Assembly (NCBI GenBank): GCA_002778195.1
Contig: PCDI01000001.1
Location: forward strand, 5,777,338 to 5,841,337
Reading direction: 5' to 3'
Source of the DNA: Raffaelea ambrosiae
Lineage: Eukaryota > Ascomycota > Sordariomycetes > Ophiostomatales > Ophiostomataceae
Length of the DNA stretch: 64,000 nucleotides
Made by a program: the position numbers and the translations under genes. This document shows, piece after piece, positions 23,705 to 34,703 of the stretch. How positions within the stretch are numbered: the stretch's first letter is position 1; the number at the start of each line of letters is the position of its first letter. Below the pieces are notes generated by a model. That model was not told where the DNA came from. It did no database searches and saw only the letters and a list, made by a program, of their open reading frames with translations.

Positions 23705-25015
23705 CTAGCTGGTAAAGCCGTACCGCTTGGGCGGATTCAGGCCGTCGTTGACCTCGATTGTGTCCTGGTAATACGTCGGGTGGTCGCTGCCCTTCCAGGC
23801 GGCCTTGACCAGCGGCGACACCGGGCGGCCGTTCTTGACAGCGCACAGGTTCGGCTTGGGGTAGACCGGGTACTCGGGGTCGCTGTTGAAGACGCCGTCG
23901 TACGACAGGTTGTAGTAGTGCTTGGCAAAGTCGGCCTCGTTGTAGTCGCGCAGCACGTCGCCGGTCTTGTTGGCCACAAGCTCCCAGACGTTGGCGCCGA
24001 CGTCCCAGCGGCCGAGCGTGGGCAGGTCCCAGTTGGCCTCGACCGACGCGATCTCGCTGTAGTGGTTGTAAAAGTGCGTGTCGGTGGTGCCGACGAGCGC
24101 CTCCGGGACGACGTCGCCCAGCAGGATGGCCAGAATGTTGTTCTTGATGCTGTAGGTGGCGTTCTCGTCAAACGTGACCAGGACCAGCGTGTTGTTCATG
24201 AAGCGCTTGTCGTCCAGCAGGGGCTCCAAGAAGCTGCGCACCCAGGCACCGGCCACGGTGACCGACGAGTCGTGGCCGTCCGAGGTCATGTTGGGCGTGA
24301 TGAACATCCACTGCGGCAGGGTGCCGGCCTCGAGGTCGTCGTAGAACAGCGTCAGGTTCTTGATCTGGGCGAGGCGGTCGGCGTTCTTGGTGATGTCGTT
24401 GTAGCTGATGGCCGGGTTGTGCTTGCGAACGTAGTCATTGGCACCGGTCTTCTGATTGACAAAGTTGCCCTCAAAGCCGCTGTAGGGCATGTCCTCCTGG
24501 TACTCGCCCCAGCTGATGCCGGCGTCCTCGAGCAGGTCGATAAGGGTGGTGATGTTCTCGGCAATGAAGTTCATGTTGTCATTGTTCATGCCAAAGTAGT
24601 CACCGCCTATGGCCGCCACATAGTTGGGCTCACTAGGGTGAGTCGTAGAGTAGTGGTTGCCCAGAGTGATACCCTTCTTGGCAAAGTAGGCAAGGTTGGC
24701 TGGCAAGTGTCAGGAAAGGGCTCAATATCAGGGAGAGGGAACACCGTGGATGCGTTCTCCATGCAAGTGAGGGTCATCTGTCTGCCGGGGGGGGGGGGGG
24801 TTCTTACGATCGCCGATGGCTAGCTCGTAGTTGGTGTTCTCGAGCCAGATAATGGCCAGCCGATCAAAGACCTTTCCCTTCACATTGCTGGTCGGGCTCC
24901 GGGTCAGAGCAGTGGCCCGGGCGGCGTAGACAGCGGAGGTGCTCGTGGCCGTGTACTGGTACTGAGCCGAGACGGCTGTGGCAGCAGCCAGCACGGCAGC
25001 AAAGGAGGCACGCAT
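23705..25015 (-). CDS. Secreted acid phosphatase (phosphoesterase family)
   Basis: Two exons, complement(23705..24699, 24808..25015); 400 aa. The 108 bp intron starts GTAAGAA and then carries a run of 16 C on the coding strand. The join gives AIGDPNLAYFAKKGI across the splice. The product has a signal peptide (MRASFAAVLAAATAVSAQ), then WLENTNYE, HYSTTHPSEPNYVAAIGGD, and a C-terminal TLVLVTFDENATYS / HYSEIASVEANWDLP block. These mark the PF04185 phosphoesterase family, which includes the fungal PHOA-type acid phosphatases induced by phosphate starvation. Several N-glycosylation sequons fit secretion. It probably releases phosphate from external esters. Confidence 0.92.
24785..24800. repeat. 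(G)16 homopolymer in phosphatase intron
   Basis: Sixteen G on the plus strand lie immediately inside the donor end of the acid phosphatase intron. Confidence 0.9.
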
Positions 25016-26679
25016 CGTAGAGAAGCGGGGATTTGATAGTGAAGGCTGCCGTCTGCGGTGACGATCCCATCTCGAGGCGAAAGCAAAAGAAGCGAGCGGG
25101 GGGGCGGCGAACAAAGACGGGAGCATACGAGGTTCATATAGTTCCCGCTGCGAGTTGGCCAACCCCCGTCCCATGTCTTGGGAACTCCAGTCTCCTGCTG
25201 ACTTTCCGTCGTCGCTTCAGTGGCTGCCCATGCCGATCTTCCTGCTTTCGGGCTGTCCGGCCATGCCCACCGACCAGGGCTGATGTCTTTCTGCAAGACG
25301 ACTCAAGTTTGGTGACGAGGCCCGCTTGGTCTCTTCCTAAAACGTGACAGTGCCCACCTTCCGGTGCTTCTCGTGCAGGCAAACTTGCAAAATGCTACGT
25401 GGTACTATGGACAACGTGCATGTCCGCTGTATATAGCATGTGGATTAAGCAGGTGCTTGATTGGTTCTTCCGTGTTTGTCACTTCCCTCAACGGCACCTT
25501 ACTGATCCTGACCTTTCTCCGCATATATTGTTCCCCTCCAAAAAAAAACCCCAAAACAATAGTACGCTTGCAGAAGGAGTCTCGGCCCTCTGCCCGCGTC
25601 GTGTGCTCATCTTTCTCGTACAGGACTCGGAATTTTCTTTTTTTGGTGTGCAAGTGTGTGTGAGACGTCTAGAATCTAGGATAGCATGTGTGCAAATACG
25701 CGAGGTGCTTTTTGGGGTTTATTTTGAACCGTATCTTACAAACTGCTTTTTCCAGACCCCAAAGAACAAGCTTTCTGCCGGAAGCAATTCTCCCAAGTCT
25801 CGGGTCCTCGGCTTCCCAGTCTGCTACCATACCCGGACCAGCACGGATACTCTGCCATCTGTGACTGCCACGAACTTCTCGCAGAAACCCCGTGTACACA
25901 GTAGTCTGTCTCGGCACCCCTCGGTCGGTGAACCAGAATGGAGGGGAGGGGAAAGCAAACCAAACATGAGAGGCCGTTACCAACACGGATGGGGAAGGTA
26001 GCTGTGGTTCGTGTGCGGGTGGGTCGCTGATACACACGTGCAGGCCGTCACTCCCGCACATTGGCCAAGGTCAGTCGGCGGACCCCAGCCAACGTTCAGT
26101 TCTTTGGGTCCCTGTCGATCTGAAAAATTCTTAGCGCAAAGATGCCACTGCGCAGAAGAAACGAGATGAACCAGCAGCTGCAGAATGCTTTCAAAGGCGG
26201 CGGTGCTCATTCGACGAGACCTTTGACATTGGGCACGTGGCCATGGGAAGAGAGGGAAAGTAACAATAAAACACGCCCCATCTGTTGTCGGGCTCGTTTT
26301 GCCCAGCAGTCTAATTGTTTAGAAGAGTAAGACGGCGTGTCTTGGCGATGCCCTGCCAATGCCCTGTAGAGGCCTCTCAAGCCCGTGGGCGCCATGACAT
26401 CTGATGCTTGAATTCAACTTGGCTTTCGGATGGGGTGCGACATGGTTTCTTGGCTCCTTATCTCCTGGATTTCGACAACCTCGACTTGAACAAGCGCAGG
26501 GTTGGTTAAACTCGACGGAAATCCAATGAAGTCGACTGGTTTCAGAGAGGTGCAATAACCCACAAAATCACCTTAAAAATTACACCAGTTAACCCATCAA
26601 ACCTATTCCACTAGGCCGGCCCGCCTAGTAGGCACAATTACTGGTGAAATACATGTCCGGTCAAGCTAATAGACATGGC
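25016..26679. other. Intergenic, no gene seen
   Basis: About 1.7 kb upstream of the acid phosphatase start. Frames are short and overlap on all strands with no domain-like sequence. Confidence 0.45.
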
Positions 26680-26930
26680 GAATGTTCGTCTACTTTTTCG
26701 GTGAGCCAAAACAGCATAACTTATGGGGTCGCCGCTGGCCCATGGTCCTCGGCGTTGTCATATTCACGTTTGGCAGTGGGATTGCCGGCGGCGCCAACGA
26801 TGTCGCCATGATGATAGCCGGCCGGGCCTTTCAGGGTCTCCGCTGCAACACCATCAACATGCCCGCTGTCAGACGTCGCTGTCTGATACTGCTTGTTATG
26901 GGGGCTTGGAAAAGAAGAGAAAGTGAATAG
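26680..26930 (+). pseudogene. MFS transporter fragment (DHA2-like)
   Basis: A short frame reads GRRWPMVLGVVIFTFGSGIA, then GGANDVAMMIAGRAFQGL, then NMPA. This corresponds to the GRR loop and transmembrane segments 3-4 of 14-helix drug:H+ antiporters of the major facilitator superfamily. The usual GxGGGGI segment after AFQGL is replaced by an unrelated run, and nothing before or after extends the match. It is a relic of about 70 codons. Confidence 0.6.
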
Positions 26931-27362
26931 GCTGGAACACAGAACCTACGCACGGGTTTGGCCCGAGGAAAGGATGGCGAGGTAGAATATATCCATTTTT
27001 GGAAACAGATAGTTGTTTTCATGAATATGGTATTACCCCCCGGGTTCGAATTGGGGGCCGAAAAGGAAAGGTTGTTTCGCACTTCTTTATTTGGTGATCT
27101 CGACTGATTGTCGAGGTAAGTATAATTATTTTTTATTTTATTTTATTTATTATTTATTATTATTTTTGGGTCGTACGGCTTATTCGGAGTGTATTCTTTA
27201 TGTGCTGTGATTCTCGTTCAAATATATTTATCTTCTTAACCTTTCATTCAAATGTCTTTGAAGGAAGACTTCGAACGAATGAACAGACGTATCGATGTCT
27301 TCCCTACGACAGGCTATCAGGTCGCAATACATTGGCGACACCAACATTTTATTTACCACGAT
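26931..27362. other. AT-rich intergenic sequence
   Basis: Contains a marked A/T-rich low-complexity block at 27119-27170 (TTTTA/TTTAT repeats), unlike the GC-rich neighbours. No gene is seen. Confidence 0.5.
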
Positions 27363-28017
27363 TCAATGTAGCAGTTTACCCGATCTCGGCAGTCGCAATG
27401 GCAGCGACCGAGAATAACTTATCGCATACGGGTTTGAATTGTGGTTGGGGTGGAATAGCCACCGAATTGTCTCGGCTGGGAAATTAGCCTCAAGAATGGC
27501 TTTTACAGGCACCAGCACGATCGGATAAAACCAATGTTCCCATTGAGCTTGACAAAACGCGTGTTTCCACGCATACGCCACACGCGTACCTGCAGTCTTG
27601 GACGCATCCGTGAAGAGATGCAGCTTTTTTGCCTCTGTGGTATTTAGCAATTTACCTGTGTTGGTTGTTCTTGCCCCGTAAAACACGACACCAGAATATT
27701 GTGTACGTGCTGCTGGTCTTCATCGGCTCTTTCCGATTCTTCCGCAATTCCTGGGACACAGAACATATAGCATTATGACGCATATGCGATTTATTGACGG
27801 GTCGTCTTCTGTCCTCTGAACGGACGAACACGTATGGCTTAATATCACACCCAATGGGTCGAGCTTGGCTTTTCATTTGCCGTTTGTGCTTTTCCAGCAC
27901 CATTTCCTCAAACCAAGCAGTGACCATCTTATTTATAACTCCATCTAGCTGTGTCGTTGCTTGCCTAGATGCAGCTTTGGCTTGAACAGCCCGAGCTATG
28001 TGTTCCTGCTCGTTCAT
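27363..28017 (-). pseudogene. Possible retroelement relic (RNase-H-like frame)
   Basis: Two overlapping minus-strand frames (27652-28017 and 27363-27686). The second contains LHLFTDASKTAGTRVAYAWK, which resembles the first strand and catalytic Asp region of an RNase H domain (TDAS/TDGS). The two frames do not join into one product without a shift. The similarity is short, so this is only a suggestion. Confidence 0.2.
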
Positions 28018-29843
28018 TATGCTTACAACATTCCTGTGTTTCCTACTTCCTCTGGTTTCCTCACCTGCTCTAGCCCGGCCGTCGAGCGGTACCGACTTGC
28101 CATTCGCCGAGAGATGGGTCCCGAGACCAGACGCTGCAAATACCGAGCGCGTCCTACCGAACTACCCCAGGACCGTCCCGAGAGCACAACCGACACGCAT
28201 ACTCCACGACAATGACGCCTATGCTCGGCAGAGGAAGATGGCCCAGTCCCGACTGGCCGCGTTCAAGCCCAGCGAGAATACACCCATCATCGGGGATGGT
28301 GTTGTGCGCGTGCCCCTGACAAGAGTTGAGCACAGGCCGAGGCCTCTCGACGGCCATGGCGGCGTAAATGGAACACGATCCAACTCGACTAGCCGGGTTC
28401 CTCTGCGGGATCTCGGTGCAAGCAGCGCTCTGGCCAAACGAGGGACCGGGCCTGGTGAAGGGGCCGGCTGGGGCTACGGAGTCGTCGCGGATCAAAATTC
28501 GGGATCGTACTACCTTCTCGAGAGTATGTTTGTCTCTACATGCCATGCAATCGCGTAGCAGAAGACATCTACTTATGCGCAGTCCATTCACAGTCGGACT
28601 TGGCACTCCAATGCAGATAGTGGCCTTGTTGATTGACACAGCGTCGACGAATGTCTGGGTCAACCCGGACTGCTTCCGTTCGGCCAGCCAAGAAGCCTGC
28701 GGGGCTTATGGCGTGTATGATCCCTCCTCCTCGTCAACAGCGAGGCAGACCGGCCAGAACTTCAGTCTTAGCTATGGAAGCGGTGCTGTAACTGGCCAGA
28801 TTTACACGGACACAATCCAGGTTGGAAGTATGGGATGTCCAGCATCCATCTACCATCACGGTACCCTCCTGGGAGGGGGTTGTCTCTTCCCACAATGTCA
28901 CCATTGCTAACAGTGGGCTCATGCTGCAGAAATTGACATCCCGTCCTACAGCTTCGGCGTGGGAACGGAATCATCCATCATCACCGCCGGGGTATTGGGT
29001 CTGGGCATTTCGCACAGAGAGTACACAATCACCACAACGCTGTGGGCTCTCGGCTTCATCAACGCGCCAGTCTTCAGCTTGGATCTGGGGAGGGTCAACG
29101 AATACAAGTCAGAGATTGTTTTCGGCGGTGTCAACGTCTACAAGTACAGTGGCGAACTGCAGCCGGTGCCCATCTGGCCACCAACGGACGAGCAAGACAA
29201 GAATTGGCTCAAGTATGTATGCACGTGGGAGAGCTGTTTTAACTTCTCTGTAGCTGCTGACAACGCGCAAGGTACTCCATCAACATGACATCGCTGGGCA
29301 TGACACCACCTGGCGAGTTGCCCCGAGACTACCTCCTGTACAACCTTTCGTTTCTTCTCGACAGCGGCTCAACTTTGTCCAAAGTCCACGATGACATGGT
29401 GTACACTATCGGAATCAGAATGAATGCGAGCCGGGACCAGTTCCGCGAGATCTTTGTCGACTGCTCCTGGCGAGACCAGCAGGGGACGATCGACTTTGGG
29501 TTCCTCCAAGGAGACCTGAGAATACATGTTTCGTACTATGACTTTATCTGGGAGCATGACCCCGAGAACTGTTTCTTGGGCTTCCAACCCACGGATGTTG
29601 GCCAAACGACTTTCTATTTAGGTTCAAACTTCTTGCGAGGGGCCGTTGGTACGTCGTCATCTTTGGAGAAAAAAAAGCCTGTTTTCTTATATTCTGATGT
29701 CTGTCTGTCTCTAACCCGGCGCAGTCGTGTTTGACCAGCAAATCGATACGATATGGATGGCCGACTACAAAAACTGTGGAAGCGCAGTGATGGTACCGTC
29801 TTCTGACCCGGGGAGCATAGCGGGAGCAGTAGGACGATGTTGA
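27998..29843 (+). CDS. Secreted aspartic protease
   Basis: Five exons, 27998..28523, 28594..28827, 28930..29212, 29272..29648 and 29725..29843; 512 aa. Introns of 70, 102, 59 and 76 bp were placed by frame. The first splice creates YYLLEIGLGTPMQ, the pepsin-family entry strand. A signal peptide (LTTFLCFLLPLVSSPALA) and a propeptide ending near a KR site (about residue 147) precede the catalytic core. Catalytic Asp190 is in DTAST rather than the usual DTGS/DTGT, and Asp378 is in DSGST. No GPI signal is seen at the end. The alternative start at 28019 gives an equally good signal peptide. It converges on the next gene with only 90 bases between stops. Confidence 0.9.
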
Positions 29844-29933
29844 CTCTGAATTCTTTCTTACACTTATTTTTCTTTCTTTTTTTCGATTTTCCTCCTTTTT
29901 TCAAGTACATAAAAAGGCAACCCCATAGGCGCA

Positions 29934-30876
29934 TCACCCGGTCGTTCCTCTAAGGCTACTCGGCAGCCTCTCCTGCCTTGTCCAGATGTTCATCCCGATT
30001 TTCTCACCACCAACCACGGGCAGTCCTGCGTGAAGTGTTCGCAAGTCGCCTGCATCGCCGCCACCAGGTAGCATGTTGTCCCAGTATACCGCGTTGCCTT
30101 CCACGGGCCGGAACGTGACGCCATTCTCCCACGGCTCGTCGCAGTCAATATAGGCACACCAGCGCTCGTCTACCGGCGCATCCAGCAGTGGAAAATTCGT
30201 CCCACCGCCATGCAGACGATCTGGGGAGCCTGTTTGGCCCTCGTCCATACTGACGCCGCTGCCGTTGGAGGCGTGGATGTAGGCAAAAAAGCTCGACACT
30301 CGATTGCCGCCCCAGTCGGCCGTGGCATGGACCGGGTCCGTAAACCAGTCCGTATGGAAGTGGTAATGCTCCCCGGCGCCGTATTTCACGAGCTGCAGGG
30401 GCTCCAAGCGCGCATTGGCCCCCTCGTCAAAGAGGCCCTGGTACCGCAGAGCGCGTTCTTCGATGCACCGGACGACGTCGTCGTAGGGTACATTGGTGGA
30501 CTGCGAGGATCGCACGTTGTGGATCTCTTGTCCGTCGGATTTCCCATACTCGGCCACGGCTGATTTTGCGAATGTGTTTTTCCTGGCGAGGTGTTAGAAG
30601 CAAGCCAGAAAGTCTTCCTGTCGGACTAGACAGGGAAAAAAAAAAAAAAAAAACCCACGTAACAGCCTTCAGATGCGACCTCTCTTCCGGAGTCACAAAA
30701 CCGGCTAGGTAGACAACTAGTGGTGACGATGAGATCAGATGTGTCTCGTATGGTGGATGCTGGCAGACATAGCTGTCGCCAGAGGCGCTGGCTGCGCAGA
30801 CCTTTGACAGGAGAATCAACGCTGCAGCTGCCCCGGCAACGAGGCGAATTGTCGAGTAGGACCTGTGGAAAGCCAT
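29934..30876 (-). CDS. Prolyl-4-hydroxylase-like 2-oxoglutarate/Fe(II) dioxygenase
   Basis: Two exons, complement(29934..30582, 30659..30876); 288 aa. The 76 bp intron begins GTGGG followed by a run of 18 T on the coding strand. The join reads HLKAVTKNTFAKSAV. An N-terminal hydrophobic segment (residues about 8-30) is a signal peptide or anchor. The iron ligands H149-T-D151 (in YHFHTDWF) and H257 (LHAGLP), and the 2-oxoglutarate-binding K267 ten residues later, match the prolyl 4-hydroxylase alpha-subunit fold. The enzyme is expected to hydroxylate proline or a related residue in the secretory pathway; the substrate is unknown. It is divergent from a PDI-like gene (471 bp between starts). Confidence 0.9.
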
Positions 30877-31347
30877 GGTAGATGAGTACGACTTCTTGCT
30901 CTTTCAATGGCCCCAGCTATTTACAAAAAAGAAATGTAAAAAGAAAATGAAAGAATTGAGACCACTTGGCAAGCAACGAAAGAAAATATTTTCGATAGGA
31001 AGCACTGAGTCCCAAATTCACGACCAAGGGATAGCTGAAACCTTGCTCGGTTGCGCACAGATACTGATGTTGTGAATTTACCCTGTCTGGTTGGCTGTAA
31101 GTCGGATGATCTGGCGAAACAACACCATTTCGCCCCTTCGTAGGAACAGCCCCTGCAACTGCAAACGTCACAGGTTTTACGGTTGAGGGGGAGCTCTCCC
31201 CCTGGGCCCAGACATGTCCGCAAAAGGTGAGCTTGCGACAGGAAAAAGTTCTCGTTCCGTACTTTTCGTCTCCAAAACTAAAAGTTCCCAGACAAAAAGG
31301 AAAAGCTGCGAAAAGCTTATCGCAACGACAAGCAAACGCCGTTGGAA
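30877..31347. promoter_or_regulatory. Shared divergent promoter, dioxygenase / PDI-like gene
   Basis: 471 bases separate the two ATGs and must contain both promoters. A/T-rich sequence lies at 30920-31000. No specific site is recognised. Confidence 0.5.
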
Positions 31348-32725
31348 ATGAGGCTCAACTACGCTGCGCAGCTGGCCATATTGGCAGCTTCGCGAGCATC
31401 GACAGCATGGAAGTTTGCGCCAGAGAAACAATTCCGGCAAGCTCTCCAGAACGAATTCACGCTGGTCGCATGTAAGCACAGGCCAAAGACAAGAATCTCC
31501 ATTGAACACAGCAGCTGACGACTGACTGTCATTCTTTTGCAGTTGTTCAAGTAAGCAGTCCCCCGGAAAGAAATGAACGTCTAGCTTAACAAGACGTCGG
31601 CTAACACAGCAGCACAGCCCGACTTGTAAGGCCGAACGAGCTCCCATCTCTCTTCCAGCAACGACTAAATGAGTCTTCCAGGGCATCCAGCAAAGTACTC
31701 GAACCCGAATGGACAGCTGTTGAGAAGGCAGTGGACCAGAGCCAAGTGGTCAGCATCGACTGTGCTTCCCAGGCCAAGCTGTGCGACGAGTACGACGTCG
31801 CATCATACCCGGCAGTCCGTCTGTTGGGCCGAGACGGGCGAACCACGCGGTACCGTGGCCCCAGAAGGGCAGCTGAGTACGGATGTTCGGTTATGGACCG
31901 ACGAATGCTTGCGGCAACGCAAAGGTTTGAGAACTAACAAGAATGCCACGGTGCGCAGCATCACTGCGTTTCTCCGAAGATCATCCCGGCCGGTCCTGTC
32001 ACGCGTCAGCGAGGGCAACATGACCACCTTCTATTCCGAAGATGACATCGTTTTTGTTGCCAGTCTTGCCGCCAGAGACACTGTTGCCGAGGACCGATTC
32101 CAGGCTCTGGCAAGAAAATACCATGACCGTTTCTCCTTCGCTCTGGGGCCGTCCAGCAGCAAGCCGCCATCCACCATCCATTGCGTCAACAACCAGGAAC
32201 AAGCAGAGCACACCTTTGCCGAATTTTCGACGGTTGCGGCACTGGAGGACTTTGTTCGCAAGTGCTCGGCACCCATTGTCGTCGAGCTGACCAGGCGCAA
32301 CGAGTTACAGGTTCTAAATGTAGGAATGGCGTTCTTATACAAATGGACTAGATTACTAACACACAACGTAGGCCGGCAAGAGCCTGGTGTCTTTCTTTTA
32401 CCTCACCGGCAAAGAGAGGGCCAGTTATATCCAGGCCATGAGACCGCTGGCCAAGAAATACCAGGAGTATCTGACGTTTGCGACTGTCGACGCCACCGAG
32501 TACGCAGAAATGTACGAAACGTTGGGATTGGCTTACGCCAGGGCACCTTTGGTCGTGCAGAATCCCGGCACCGGGGCTGTGTATCACTATGCCGGACCGC
32601 CTGCCATCTCTCCGCCCTCTGTCGAGCAATTCCTCGTCCAGATCATCCAAGGAGCTGTGCAGCCCTGGTCCGGTGCCAAAGCTAGCAGAGAAGAAGCGGC
32701 TGCGGCCGGGCACGATGAGCTATGA
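31348..32725 (+). CDS. PDI-like thioredoxin-fold protein lacking CXXC
   Basis: Five exons, 31348..31471, 31543..31550, 31659..31876, 31959..32319 and 32372..32725; 354 aa. The second exon is only 8 bases. It is required to keep frame (LVAFVQ then QRLNESS) and has its own AG and GTAAG signals. A signal peptide (MRLNYAAQLAILAASRASTA) leads into a thioredoxin-like domain with VSIDCASQAKLCDEYDVASYPAVR and RYRGPRRAA. Two further thioredoxin-like modules follow (FYLTGKERASYIQ, FATVDATEYAEMYE). The position of the PDI CGHC site carries no Cys pair, so redox activity is unlikely. A chaperone or scaffold role in the ER is inferred. Confidence 0.82.
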
Positions 32726-33153
32726 GTGGTCTGCTTGTGCGAGAAGTCTGTTGGGTGTGGGCCTTGGCGGCAGCAAGTTGGAAGACATGTGTATATGTAT
32801 GAAAACGGGAGTATCGAGAACATATTTGGGATACGAGGGCAGACAAAGAACTCAATTCTCGAGACTGGCCACAGTACTCTGTGACGTCACGGGCCGTCAT
32901 AATCACTGTTGGACGTGGAATCGTGCTCATCCAACTACGTGCGAAGTATTTCGAGAACTAGTCCCAACACACAAAGATAAGAAGAACGTAAATTTATTGG
33001 GCGCACATATTCAAAATCAAATTGGGCATTGGAAATCAACCGAGTGCTAAGCAGATCACAGGAAAAACAAAAACAAAACAAACAAAACAAAAAACGAGTT
33101 GGCAACATTTAATGAGTGATCTTTGCATCGTGACTTGGTACACATCAGCAACA
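32726..33153. other. Intergenic, promoter of 2EXR gene
   Basis: Includes an A-rich CAAAA-type low-complexity stretch at 33059-33095, about 60 bases before the ATG. No gene is seen. Confidence 0.5.
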
Positions 33154-34203
33154 ATGGCAGCAGCAAGTCCAATTCCCGGGGCTCCTGAGGCTCCGCTACA
33201 AACCTTTACCCTTTTTTTTTGCTTGCCCCCGGAGCTGCGGGAGATCATCTGGAAAATGGCGATTCTGAGGGGCAACGCGAAGAGGCTCCATTACTACGAC
33301 ATTTTCCACTACGACCAAAATGGACGCCGCCAGAGCTCTCTGGAAAGCATTATGCATCCTCAGCATTCCATGTCCACTGCATTTTGGCCCCCGTATAATA
33401 AGTTTCCTGCCCAGACACTGCAGTCCCGTACGCGATCACAATGTGTGTGGACCCGGGACAACCGATTTGTCCAGTATTTCTGGAACGCTGGCCTGAACTG
33501 GGCTTGCCCTGAATCCAGTAGAATACTTCGCCAATACCTCAAGGGTCCGTCGCAGAGAAGCAAAAAAATCAACGCGGATGACACGACCACGACGACCAGC
33601 AGCAGCACGGCTGCTCCTCTGGAACCCGCATACCAGGGGCTCCGCGAAAATGACATTGTTTGCCTACGGTTCGCAGAAGAGGACCTCCCGGCTTGTGCCC
33701 AGCTGCGCTGGGAACAGCTTCTCACCTGCATGCCGTTCGTGCGTCTGCATGTTTGGCCTGTCAGACTGGCCATGGAGTTTGACGCCAGCTGGATCCATGG
33801 CTTCCGCCCGGACACTGGGAGCATCACGAACTGCATGCATAGCAACACTCCCCGCGGACTGGCCATGCGGTTATACGATGCGTGGTTAAGAAAGGAGGTC
33901 CCCCAGGAAACAACATTGCATCTCATTGACCGCACCCCAATACCGCCATCGCCGACAATAGTGGACAACCGCAGGGAATCCACGTGGCAGTCCACGCCTT
34001 GGCCGGTGGTCACGGATGGCAACCACAGCTATATGGACTACGACGCACTGTTGCGCAACAGCATGAACAGGCTCCACTACAGAGAAGATCCTATCCTGGA
34101 GTTCGTAACCATGATCGAGGCTTTCTTCCCATACAGGCCTACAGGGCCATCCGGCCTCTACTATAATGTTCACGACTTCTTTAGAATACTGCGCCAGTAT
34201 TAA
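33154..34203 (+). CDS. 2EXR-domain protein
   Basis: Single exon; 349 aa from ATG 33154 (ACAATGGC context). The open frame extends upstream with an earlier ATG at 33112. Residues about 16-40 carry the 2EXR core: LFFCLPPELREIIWKMAI (LPxELRxxIW). This short motif defines a large fungal family of unknown function with F-box-like N termini. The remainder has an LRFAEEDLPACAQLRWEQL segment and no other domain. An adaptor role in ubiquitin ligases has been suggested for related folds but is not shown here. Confidence 0.85.
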   Translation: MAAASPIPGAPEAPLQTFTLFFCLPPELREIIWKMAILRGNAKRLHYYDIFHYDQNGRRQSSLESIMHPQHSMSTAFWPPYNKFPAQTLQSRTRSQCVWTRDNRFVQYFWNAGLNWACPESSRILRQYLKGPSQRSKKINADDTTTTTSSSTAAPLEPAYQGLRENDIVCLRFAEEDLPACAQLRWEQLLTCMPFVRLHVWPVRLAMEFDASWIHGFRPDTGSITNCMHSNTPRGLAMRLYDAWLRKEVPQETTLHLIDRTPIPPSPTIVDNRRESTWQSTPWPVVTDGNHSYMDYDALLRNSMNRLHYREDPILEFVTMIEAFFPYRPTGPSGLYYNVHDFFRILRQY

Positions 34204-34703
34204 TTAAGGCGCCACGAGACACCAAAAAAGTTGGGTATCTCGACACGGAGGGAAGCAATGAGCGACCGGTCTGTTCCCGGCACAAAGTCGATGCAGTACT
34301 CCGGGTCCACCGTGTCGCTGAACCAGCACATCTTCTTCCGCACAAAGGGCCGGTCTGTCAGCCATGAAAGGGTCTCCTGCAGCAGACGCCACATGCGAGA
34401 CTCGTCTTCACGCGGCACCATTGTACCCGCACAATCAATCTTGTTCAAGTCGTCGGTGGCGGATTGCGAGGAGAACAACTCGGAAGCTCTGTCGAAGACG
34501 GTGATGTCGGTACAGACGGCTTTTTGCAAGTGGTACGCCGTGGAGAGACCCCAGCACCCAGCCCCAACAATGGCAACACGTGCGTTCTTGGCTTGTGTCG
34601 TGATGCCGGCCGAAGAATACCCGTCCCGTTGAAGCGCATCTTCTAAAACTCTACGCAAAAAGCTTCCGGTCTGTTTATAAAGGCGTGTAACTTGGCAAGA
34701 CAA
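34200..34703 (-). pseudogene. Amine-oxidase-type flavoenzyme with deleted core (fructosyl amino acid oxidase-like)
   Basis: The frame begins with a good dinucleotide-binding motif (VAIVGAGCWGLSTAYHL) and DLNKID, the N terminus of the DAO / fructosyl amino acid oxidase family. It then passes directly to VPREDESRMWRLL and MCWFSDTVDPEYCIDFVPG, which belong near the C terminus of those enzymes. The roughly 250-residue substrate domain between them is missing. After SLIAS the expected GDSGHGFKM flavin-binding segment is also absent. No ATG precedes the FAD motif in frame. The product cannot be a normal oxidase, so I call it a pseudogene with internal deletions. It overlaps the 2EXR gene's stop by four bases. 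Confidence 0.7.

Noticed and set aside
27030..27070. GGTTCGAATT string resembling a tRNA B box
   Set aside because: The flanking bases do not form the 5-bp T stem, and no A box or acceptor stem is found.
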